Below, piece after piece: positions 1 through 4,605 of a stretch of DNA of 6,357 bases. Origin of the DNA: JAQUKH01 sp043809805 (GTDB lineage Bacteria; JACRDZ01; JAQUKH01); contig JBDROR010000156.1 in NCBI GenBank assembly GCA_043809805.1, positions 1-6,357 of the forward strand. The letters run 5' to 3'. The translations under genes were made by a program, and so were the position numbers. The notes under the pieces are model-generated. The model worked only from the letters and a program-made list of their open reading frames with translations, made no database searches and was not told the DNA's origin. Position 1 is the first letter of the stretch; each line of letters opens with the position of its first letter.

Positions 1-1
1 C

Positions 2-382
2 TTTAATCATCGTTTTGGTTTAGATGATATGGTTTTGATAAAGGAGAATCATATTAATTTAAATAATGGGATAAAGAATACAATGGAATTGCTTAATAAA
101 AATATGAAGAAAAATAAATTGGTGGAAATTGAAGTGCGCAATCTTAAAGAGTTGAAAGAAGCCGTGAGTTTTTCGCCGGATATTATCATGCTGGATAATA
201 TGAAAATACGAGATATAGAAAAAGCCCGCGAGATCGCTCCTAAAAGAATAAAACTTGAGGTTTCGGGAAACATTAGTTTGAAAAATGTTAAAAAAATCGC
301 GCGGACAGGGATAGATTTTATTTCTATTGGAGCAATTACTCATTCGGCTAAGGCGCTGGATTTGAGTTTGGTAATTGAATGA
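2..382 (+). CDS. nadC: Quinolinate phosphoribosyltransferase (decarboxylating), C-terminal part, 5' truncated by the window
   Basis: The enzyme converts quinolinate and PRPP to nicotinate mononucleotide, CO2 and pyrophosphate in cytoplasmic de novo NAD synthesis. The reading frame is open from base 2, so the visible 126 residues are roughly the last 45% of a family that is usually about 280 residues; the start lies upstream. Family signatures seen in order are HRFGLDDMVLIKENHI at the left edge (the conserved Lys and Asn-His of the substrate site), VEIEVRNLKELKEA, DIIMLDNM, and the C-terminal barrel segment LEVSGNISLKNV followed by GIDFISIGAITHSA. These match the NadC type II phosphoribosyltransferase barrel closely. 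The TGA stop (380-382) overlaps the 4-bp direct repeat flanking the next palindromic element. The next gene in the same direction is birA, so a cofactor operon is likely. Identification is firm; only the N-terminus is unseen. Confidence 0.95.
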   Translation, partial: FNHRFGLDDMVLIKENHINLNNGIKNTMELLNKNMKKNKLVEIEVRNLKELKEAVSFSPDIIMLDNMKIRDIEKAREIAPKRIKLEVSGNISLKNVKKIARTGIDFISIGAITHSAKALDLSLVIE

Positions 383-487
383 ACCCCGCCCTTCATAAAA
401 TAAGTTGGATGGGAAAAATAAAATAACTTTTTTTGAAAAATGACTGTATTATTTAATGATGAAAGTAGAGGTGAAGGGCGGGGTGAA
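380..487. repeat. 100-bp palindrome-ended element (MITE-like) with 4-bp direct repeats, between nadC and birA
   Basis: A perfect 13-bp inverted repeat is seen: ACCCCGCCCTTCA at 383-395 and TGAAGGGCGGGGT at 472-484. If the element is taken as CCCCGCCC...GGGCGGGG (384-483, 100 bp), it is flanked on both sides by TGAA (380-383 and 484-487), as expected for a target-site duplication. The interior is AT-rich with no open frame of its own, so any mobility would need an outside transposase. The birA start codon lies inside it, and its right arm encodes BirA residues 7-10. The same ends occur inside birA at 791-825. That this is a mobile element is inference from the ends and direct repeats. Confidence 0.6.
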
Positions 488-1274
488 ATTAAATTTAAAT
501 ACGAAAATATTCGGGAAAAAAATATTTTTTTTCGAAAAGGCAGGTTCAACGAATGATTTAGCTTATCAGCACGCATTAAGGGGAAAAGAAGGGGATTTGT
601 TTATTGCTGAATCGCAAACCAAAGGACGCGGCAGAATGGGAAGAAAATGGTTTTCTCCCAAAGGTAAGGGGTTGTGGTTTTCATTAATATTGAAGCCTAA
701 AATTAATTTTTCTGATACAACATTGCTGCCTTTATTAACGGCTGTTTCATGCGCGGACGCGATTAATAAAACATTAGGACTGGATGTAAACCCCGCCCAT
801 CGTTTGGATCCCACGAGGGGCGGGGTAAAGATAAAATGGCCGAATGATTTGTTAATAAACAATAAAAAAATCGGCGGGTTGCTTCTGGAAGTGAAAGCTG
901 AAATTGATAAAATAAATTTTTTGATTGTTGGAATCGGTGTGGATGTGAATCTTAACAAAAAAGATTATCCAAAATATTTGGGAGATAAAGTAACTTCTTT
1001 AAAAATAGAAAAGGGGGATACGGTTTCTCGCGCGGGATTATTAGCAAGTATTTTAGAGAATCTGGAAAATAATTATCTAAGGTTCCCAAATAATAAAGTT
1101 GATATTATTAAAACATATTCTAACTTATGCTCTAATTTGGGGAAAATGATAAATGTAGAAACGCAAACTGGAATTATCAAGGGCGAGGCTGTAAAGATTG
1201 AAGAAAGCGGATGTCTGATTTTGAAAGATGAATATGGGAAATTATTAAGGTTGAGCAGCGGGGATGTGATGTAG
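456..1274 (+). CDS. birA: Biotin--[acetyl-CoA carboxylase] ligase, monofunctional
   Basis: The enzyme activates biotin to biotinyl-5'-AMP and transfers it to the carrier lysine of biotin-dependent carboxylases. Visible motifs are GSTND (residues 30-34), the biotinyl-AMP loop KGRGRMGRKW (56-65), KWPND (127-131), NKKIGGLLLE (136-145, with the conserved Lys), VGIGVDVN (158-165) and a C-terminal SH3-like domain (about 229-271). There is no N-terminal helix-turn-helix, so it is a group I ligase and not a repressor. Residues 112-124 (NPAHRLDPTRGGV) are an unusual insert just before KWPND, encoded by a palindromic repeat. The chosen ATG has no clear Shine-Dalgarno; ATG 459 or GTG 471 or 483 are alternatives, and the family-like sequence starts only near residue 11. 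The TAG stop belongs to the next repeat. The neighbours nadC and coaX suggest a cofactor operon. Confidence 0.93.
   Translation: MMKVEVKGGVKLNLNTKIFGKKIFFFEKAGSTNDLAYQHALRGKEGDLFIAESQTKGRGRMGRKWFSPKGKGLWFSLILKPKINFSDTTLLPLLTAVSCADAINKTLGLDVNPAHRLDPTRGGVKIKWPNDLLINNKKIGGLLLEVKAEIDKINFLIVGIGVDVNLNKKDYPKYLGDKVTSLKIEKGDTVSRAGLLASILENLENNYLRFPNNKVDIIKTYSNLCSNLGKMINVETQTGIIKGEAVKIEESGCLILKDEYGKLLRLSSGDVM
787..829. repeat. In-frame palindromic element inside birA
   Basis: The arms ACCCCGCCCATCGT (790-803) and ACGAGGGGCGGGGT (813-826) are reverse complements with one mismatch, around a 9-base loop containing GGATCC. The core 791-825 (35 bp) begins CCCCGCCC and ends GGGCGGGG, like the element before birA, and is flanked by TAAA on both sides (787-790 and 826-829). 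Core plus one flank is 39 bp, exactly 13 codons, so the frame is kept. Removing it joins LGLDV directly to KIKWPND, which is how this region usually reads in biotin ligases. The insertion reading is inference; the palindrome and direct repeats are seen. Confidence 0.7.
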
Positions 1275-1332
1275 GGGCGACCCTATGTGGTCGCCCGAAT
1301 GAAAGAGGGCAGCCACACAGGGCTGCCCCTAC
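1271..1332. repeat. Double-hairpin repeat, copy 1 (62 bp)
   Basis: It starts GTAGGGGC and ends GCCCCTAC. Hairpin 1 is GGGCGACC (1275-1282), loop CTATGT, GGTCGCCC (1289-1296). Hairpin 2 is GGGCAGCC (1307-1314), loop ACACAG, GGCTGCCC (1321-1328). The two halves are also inverted copies of each other, so the whole repeat could form one long fold or two hairpins. Further copies are at 2337-2397 and 5797-5858. The TAG at 1272-1274 is the birA stop codon. No T-run follows either stem, so it is not a standard intrinsic terminator, though it could slow polymerase or protect mRNA ends. Confidence 0.85.
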
Positions 1333-1395
1333 TGGATTCCCGCTGGAGTTTACCCTCGTGAAAACGGGGGCGGGAATGACGATATACGAACGACG
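1330..1395. repeat. 66-bp repeat block with ATTCCCGC inverted ends, copy 1
   Basis: This block matches 2434-2499 at 65 of 66 positions (A1382 versus G2486). It holds an outer inverted repeat ATTCCCGC (1336-1343) and GCGGGAAT (1370-1377), and an inner stem CCCTCGT (1353-1359) with ACGGGGG (1364-1370) closing a GAAA tetraloop when written as RNA. The ATTCCC...GGGAAT ends recall the dRS3 repeats of Neisseria, but that is a likeness in form only. Both copies lie just upstream of a gene start, here coaX. Confidence 0.8.
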
Positions 1396-1444
1396 CCGTG
1401 CCTGCCGGCAGGCAGGAACGACGCCATGCCTGCCGGCAGGCAGG
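1389..1444. repeat. Tandem pair of 28-bp units, each with the 16-bp palindrome TGCCTGCCGGCAGGCA
   Basis: Unit 1 (1389-1416) and unit 2 (1417-1444) differ at one base (G/A before TGCC). The perfect palindromes lie at 1399-1414 and 1427-1442. A third unit, identical to unit 2, is at 5921-5948. The unit overlaps the end of the preceding 66-bp block through its AACGACG start. The role is unknown; a hairpin, a protein-binding site or a DNA uptake-type signal are all possible. Confidence 0.85.
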
Positions 1445-1450
1445 AAATAC

Positions 1451-1455
1451 GGGGA
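1451..1455 (+). promoter_or_regulatory. Ribosome binding site deciding the coaX start
   Basis: GGGGA lies 7 bases before the ATG at 1463. It supports starting coaX at the point where homology to the kinase fold begins, and not at the upstream ATG 1358, which would translate repeat DNA. Confidence 0.5.
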
Positions 1456-1462
1456 TATACAA

Positions 1463-2248
1463 ATGGGGAATTATTATTTAGCTTTTGATATCGGAAATAC
1501 CCAGAGTGTTATTGGAATTTTTAGAGACAAAGATTTAATAAAAAGTTGGCGGATAGATACAATTAAGAAAAGAACATCGGATGAGTATATATCGATAATT
1601 GATGATTTTTTTAGGCAAGCCGACATATCGGCAAAGGATATAAAAGCGTTTATTGTTTGTAATGTAGTTCCATCGGTTAGTCCGGTTGTTAATATTTTTA
1701 GCGCGCGATTTTTGAATATTAATCCGATTGAGGTCGGAATTAATATGAATTTAGGGATAAAGATTGTTATTGATAATCCTAAAGAACTTGGCGCGGATAG
1801 AATCGCGAACGCGGAGGCGGGTTTTGAAGAATATGGCTGCCCAATTATTATAGTGGATTTTGGGACAGCTACCACTTATGATTGTGTTAATAAGAAAGGT
1901 GAATATGTTGGAGGAGTCATCCTCCCAGGATTAAAAATTTCCGCGGAAGTTTTGTGTTTAAAAACGGCCAAACTTCCAAAGGTGGAAATAAAAAGGCCTG
2001 CCAATATCATTGGCAAAAATACAATTGATGTGATAAACTCAGGATTGTTTTATGGAACTATTTTTCAGACAGAAGGTATTATCGGCGGACTTAAAAGGGA
2101 GTTAAAATCTTCGGAGGATATTAAGGTCATAGCTACCGGCGGTTTGGCCGGGTTGATAGCCAAAGATATAAAAAATATTGATACAATCGACCCGTTTCTT
2201 ACTTTGAAAGGACTTAGATTAATATTGGAGAAAAATATAGATAAGTAA
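1463..2248 (+). CDS. coaX: Type III pantothenate kinase
   Basis: The enzyme phosphorylates pantothenate with ATP, the first step of coenzyme A synthesis, in the cytoplasm. The 261-residue product has the ASKHA-fold signatures of the CoaX family in order: DIGNTQSVIGIF (residues 9-20, phosphate loop 1), GADRIANAEAGF (110-121, with the catalytic-type Asp112), VDFGTATTYD (131-140, phosphate loop 2), GGVILPGLKISAEVL (150-164) then TAKLP (168-172), GLFYGTIFQTEGIIGGL (194-210) and VIATGGLAGLIA (222-233). Length fits the usual 250-265. Start 1463 is chosen because the beta strand NYYLAFDIGNT begins there and a GGGGA site precedes it; the frame is open further upstream, but only through repeats. birA and coaX are neighbours in many bacteria, which supports both calls. 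A repeat-filled 188-bp gap separates it from birA. Confidence 0.95.
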   Translation: MGNYYLAFDIGNTQSVIGIFRDKDLIKSWRIDTIKKRTSDEYISIIDDFFRQADISAKDIKAFIVCNVVPSVSPVVNIFSARFLNINPIEVGINMNLGIKIVIDNPKELGADRIANAEAGFEEYGCPIIIVDFGTATTYDCVNKKGEYVGGVILPGLKISAEVLCLKTAKLPKVEIKRPANIIGKNTIDVINSGLFYGTIFQTEGIIGGLKRELKSSEDIKVIATGGLAGLIAKDIKNIDTIDPFLTLKGLRLILEKNIDK

Positions 2249-2257
2249 TTTAATAGA

Positions 2258-2266
2258 TGGTATAAT
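2258..2266 (+). promoter_or_regulatory. Candidate extended -10 promoter upstream of the guaB3-like gene
   Basis: TGGTATAAT is a perfect TGnTATAAT extended -10 box, placed just after coaX in an AT-rich strip and before the repeat mosaic. The hexamer 17 bp upstream (TAGATA, 2238-2243) is not a good -35, but extended -10 promoters can do without one. A start near 2272 would give a leader of about 250 bases made mostly of hairpins before the next gene. Confidence 0.4.
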
Positions 2267-2283
2267 TCTGTAATTATGAAAGG

Positions 2284-2302
2284 TTGTCATTCCGAGCGAA
2301 GC
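2284..2302 (+). repeat. Partial TTGTCATT repeat end
   Basis: TTGTCATTCCGAGCGAAGC matches the first 18-19 bases of the left end of the composite repeat at 2306, differing at the A/G position of CGAACG. It appears to be a solo or truncated end lying next to the full copy. Confidence 0.65.
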
Positions 2303-2305
2303 AGT

Positions 2306-2432
2306 TTGTCATTCCGAACGAAGTGAGGAATCTATTGTAGGGGCGACCCTATGTGGTCGCCCTGTAAAATAGGGCAGCCACACAGGGCTGCCCCTACGGA
2401 AGAAAGATTTCTCCCTTCGGTCGAAATGACAA
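2306..2432. repeat. Composite repeat: 28-bp imperfect inverted ends enclosing a double hairpin
   Basis: The left end (2306-2333) and the reverse complement of the right end (2405-2432) match at 24 of 28 positions; both start TTGTCATT and end AATCT. Between them lies the GTAGGGGC double-hairpin repeat with 3 bases on its left and 7 on its right. The same arrangement occurs at 5785-5892 with a shortened left end. It has no open frame of its own and occupies most of the coaX-guaB3 gap. Confidence 0.75.
2337..2397. repeat. Double-hairpin repeat, copy 2 (61 bp)
   Basis: Hairpin 1 is 2341-2348 with 2355-2362, hairpin 2 is 2372-2379 with 2386-2393; stems and loops are identical to copy 1. Only the linker between the hairpins differs (9 bases, TGTAAAATA, against 10 in copy 1), which points to selection on, or recent spread of, the stems. 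It is nested in the composite repeat. Confidence 0.85.
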
Positions 2433-2433
2433 T

Positions 2434-2499
2434 TACTGGATTCCCGCTGGAGTTTACCCTCGTGAAAACGGGGGCGGGAATGACGGTATACGAACGACG
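2434..2499. repeat. 66-bp repeat block with ATTCCCGC inverted ends, copy 2
   Basis: One base differs from copy 1 at 1330-1395. After it the CGAACGA motif continues (to about 2507) in place of the palindromic 28-bp units seen in the coaX leader, so the two leaders share this block and then diverge. Confidence 0.8.
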
Positions 2500-2511
2500 A
2501 ACGACGAATAT

Positions 2512-2522
2512 AGGAGGAGGAA
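2512..2522 (+). promoter_or_regulatory. Very strong ribosome binding site of the guaB3-like gene
   Basis: AGGAGGAGGAA contains two overlapping AGGAGG cores, spaced 5 or 8 bases from the ATG at 2526. It is far stronger than any other site in the window and fixes the start. It suggests high translation of this gene. Confidence 0.8.
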
Positions 2523-2525
2523 TTT

Positions 2526-3689
2526 ATGGGAGGAGAGTTTATTGGTCGAGGAAGAAAAGCACGTCGATGTTATGGTTTCGATGAGATTGCGTTGGTTCCC
2601 GGAAGCCTGACAGTTAATCCTAATGAAGTTGATACCAGTTGGGAACTGCGTGATAAAAAGTTTTCCATACCCATAATAGCGGCGGCTATGGATGGTGTGG
2701 TTGATACAAATTTTGCCGTTCAAATGGGGAAACTGGGAAGTTTTGCCGTTTTGAATTTAGAGGGAATTCAGACCAGATATGAAAATCCGTCTGAAGTCCT
2801 GGCTGAAATTGCCAATGCCTCGACCGAGGATGCCACAAAATTGGTCCAGGAAGTTTATCTGAAACCCATCAAGGATGAACTTATATCCAAGAGGATTAGA
2901 GAGATTAAAGAACAAGGTGTTCCCGCGGTAGTATCTTCAATTCCTCAAAGGGCGCAGCGTTTTGGAGAGATTGCTCAGGAGTCGGGAGTTGATATATTTA
3001 TAGTTCAATCTACGGTTCTGACGGTAAAACATATTTCGACTGAATATAAGACATTTAATCTTTCGTCGTTTTGCGAAAAAATGAAAATTCCCGTAATTGT
3101 AGGTAATTGTGTCACATATGAAGTCGCGTTAGAACTTATGGCAACAGGGGTGGATGGTATTCTTATAGGGATTGGCCCTGGCGCCGCATGCACAACCAGG
3201 GGTGTTTTAGGAATTGGAATACCTCAAGTAACGGCAACAGTCGATTGCTCAGACGCGAGAGATTTTTATTATAAACAGGCAGGTAGATATATTCCGATTA
3301 TTACTGATGGCGGTATGAATATTGGCGGAGATATATGCAAGGCAATTGCCTGTGGAGCGGACGCGGTAATGATAGGTTCCGCGTTTGCCAGGACAAAGGA
3401 GGCTCCAGGGAGAGGGTATCACTGGGGAATGGCGACGCCTCACGTAAATTTACCTCGAGGGACCAGAATTAAGGTTGGCACGACCGGGACATTAAAAGAA
3501 ATTTTATTTGGCCCTGCCAAATTAGATGATGGTTCGCAAAATTTGATTGGCGCGTTACAGACTTCTATGGGGAATTTGGGGGCAAAAAATATTAGGGAAA
3601 TGCAGTTGACAGAGGTTATTATAGCGCCGACAATTCAGACTGAGGGCAAGGTTTTTCAAAAGGCGCAAAAAGTGGGAATGGGGAAATAA
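2526..3689 (+). CDS. guaB3: GuaB3-type IMP dehydrogenase family protein without CBS domains
   Basis: The protein belongs to the IMPDH/GMP reductase barrel family, which acts on IMP, XMP or GMP with NAD(P). Visible motifs are the N-terminal GRGRKARRCYGFDEIALVP (residues 7-25, typical of the GuaB3 group), PIIAAAMDGVV (49-59), the IMP loop GIGPGAACTTRGVLGIGIPQ (215-234) with the nucleophile-type Cys222 and Thr223, DGGMNIGGDICKAIACGADAV (261-281, phosphate binding) and VMIGSAFA (281-288). There is no CBS pair between the first barrel strands, which explains 387 residues against about 490 for GuaB. The flap lacks the usual Arg-Tyr segment and instead reads GRGYHWGMATPHVNLPRG (295-312), as in actinobacterial and cyanobacterial GuaB3. 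IMP dehydrogenase activity is plausible but the exact reaction cannot be read here. It is preceded by a repeat mosaic and followed after 3 bases by the TPR lipoprotein. Confidence 0.85.
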   Translation: MGGEFIGRGRKARRCYGFDEIALVPGSLTVNPNEVDTSWELRDKKFSIPIIAAAMDGVVDTNFAVQMGKLGSFAVLNLEGIQTRYENPSEVLAEIANASTEDATKLVQEVYLKPIKDELISKRIREIKEQGVPAVVSSIPQRAQRFGEIAQESGVDIFIVQSTVLTVKHISTEYKTFNLSSFCEKMKIPVIVGNCVTYEVALELMATGVDGILIGIGPGAACTTRGVLGIGIPQVTATVDCSDARDFYYKQAGRYIPIITDGGMNIGGDICKAIACGADAVMIGSAFARTKEAPGRGYHWGMATPHVNLPRGTRIKVGTTGTLKEILFGPAKLDDGSQNLIGALQTSMGNLGAKNIREMQLTEVIIAPTIQTEGKVFQKAQKVGMGK

Positions 3690-3692
3690 TCA

Positions 3693-4559
3693 GTGAACAG
3701 TCGTCAGTTGTCAGTTGTCAGTAAAAAATTACTTATAATATTTTTGCTCATTTTATCCTTTTCCGGTTGTAAAAGATCGGTTGAGGAACAGAATGAATTG
3801 GCTAAAGGATATTTTGAAAAGGCGCAATCATTATTTAAGTTGGAGGATGAAACCGGCGCGCTTATTGTGGATTTAGACGAAGATTTGCAACAAAAAGAAA
3901 AATGGTTGAAAGCGTCTGAAGAATACGTGAAAATTGTGGAGGGATATCCGGATAGTAAATATATTTTAGAAAGCATGGAGGCGGTGATAAAAATTAAGCA
4001 AAGGTATGGCTCCTATAAAGAATATGTGCCATTGTATCATCGCATAATAAAAGAATTTCCGGAAAGTCCATATGCTAAAGAGGGTAAAGACATTATAGAA
4101 AAAATCGCTAAACGTTTAATGATTTCAGCGGATGATTACGCTTATAAGAAACAAAATAATTGGGCGGTAGAGGAATATAAAAACTCGCTTTTTGTAAATC
4201 CTGACTTAATAGAAACTAATTATAAACTCGCGTTGACATATGAAAAGATGGGGCTTTATAAACAGGCAAAAAGCGCTTTGCGGAAAGCGGATAAACTGCC
4301 GGAGTCTCATTATACACTGGGGTTAGCGTATTACAGTCAGTCAAAGTGGAATAAAGCGATAGAGGAATTTGAAAAAGCGATAAGTATTAAACAAAATTAT
4401 AGCCCCGCATATATGAATTTGGCTTTGGTTTATGAAAAAATCAATGATAAAGATAAGGCGAAAGAAATATGGCGTAAATATTTGGAACACGCTTTGGAAG
4501 ATCAGAATGAAGGTAAGTGGGTGCCGACGGCAGAGGAACATTTAAAGGAATCCCCCTAA
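3693..4559 (+). CDS. TPR-repeat lipoprotein, function unknown
   Basis: The start GTG 3693 is preceded by GGGGA 8 bases upstream; TTG 3708 is an alternative. A lipoprotein signal is visible: KKLLIIFLLILSFSGC with the lipobox cysteine at residue 26. The mature protein is helical. Residues 33-140 resemble the degenerate TPR array of BamD/YfiO-type proteins (LAKGYFEKAQSLFK, YVKIVEGYPDSKYI, YHRIIKEFPESPYAKEG). Residues 155-265 contain clearer TPR pairs (AVEEYKNSLFVNPDL, LALTYEKMGLYKQAKSAL, AIEEFEKAISIKQNYSPAYMNLALVYEKI). Both ends are shaped by repeats: residues 6-10 are encoded by a GTCAGTT tandem repeat, and the final Glu-Ser-Pro and stop by an AATCCCCC repeat. The 3-base gap to guaB3 suggests shared transcription. 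It probably works as a periplasmic protein-protein scaffold; no specific partner can be named. Confidence 0.8.
   Translation: MNSRQLSVVSKKLLIIFLLILSFSGCKRSVEEQNELAKGYFEKAQSLFKLEDETGALIVDLDEDLQQKEKWLKASEEYVKIVEGYPDSKYILESMEAVIKIKQRYGSYKEYVPLYHRIIKEFPESPYAKEGKDIIEKIAKRLMISADDYAYKKQNNWAVEEYKNSLFVNPDLIETNYKLALTYEKMGLYKQAKSALRKADKLPESHYTLGLAYYSQSKWNKAIEEFEKAISIKQNYSPAYMNLALVYEKINDKDKAKEIWRKYLEHALEDQNEGKWVPTAEEHLKESP
3703..3722. repeat. GTCAGTT tandem repeat (nearly three 7-bp units) in the lipoprotein leader
   Basis: The units are 3703-3709, 3710-3716 and 3717-3722 (the last lacks one base). The repeat lies between the assumed GTG start and the hydrophobic core of the signal peptide. Seven is not a multiple of three, so gain or loss of one unit would shift the frame from GTG 3693. 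Confidence 0.8.
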
Positions 4560-4596
4560 ATCCCCCTTTTTCAAAGGGGGAATAAAAGGGGGATTT
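4549..4596. repeat. AATCCCCC repeat with hairpin at the lipoprotein/redoxin junction
   Basis: The repeat has two AATCCCCC units on the left and GGGGGA, GGGGGATTT on the right. CCCCCTTT (4562-4569) pairs with AAAGGGGG (4573-4580) around a TTC loop, and AAATCCCCC (4558-4566) can pair instead with GGGGGATTT (4588-4596). It encodes the last residues and stop of the lipoprotein gene. The stem is not followed by a T-run, so it is a poor intrinsic terminator. Similar CCCCCTTTTTCAAAGGGGG repeats are widespread in bacterial genomes, to my knowledge. Confidence 0.75.
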
Positions 4597-4605
4597 AAAT
4601 AAATT

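Noticed and set aside
112..118. Assembly error or frameshift causing the short nadC
   Set aside because: The frame is open and motif-bearing back to base 2, so the gene is only cut by the window edge.
433..452. Promoter before birA (TTGAAA 433-438 and TATTAT 447-452)
   Set aside because: Spacing between the boxes is only 8 bp, and the AT-rich element interior makes chance matches likely.
1275..1328. Intrinsic terminators at the GC-rich hairpins
   Set aside because: None of the stems is followed by a run of T on either strand; they fit a dispersed repeat family better.
1389..1444. CRISPR-like array from the two 28-bp units
   Set aside because: The units are directly adjacent with no spacers, only two in number, and no cas gene is visible.
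1358..1462. Longer coaX form starting at ATG 1358
   Set aside because: The 35 extra residues are translated from the 66-bp block and the palindromic 28-bp tandem units, are rich in Arg, Cys and Gly unlike the rest, and the kinase fold starts at 1463 with a ribosome binding site in front.
2351..2584. Small + strand open frame across the coaX-guaB3 gap
   Set aside because: It is made of hairpin repeats and then overlaps the guaB3 start in another frame; no homology-like pattern or start signal.
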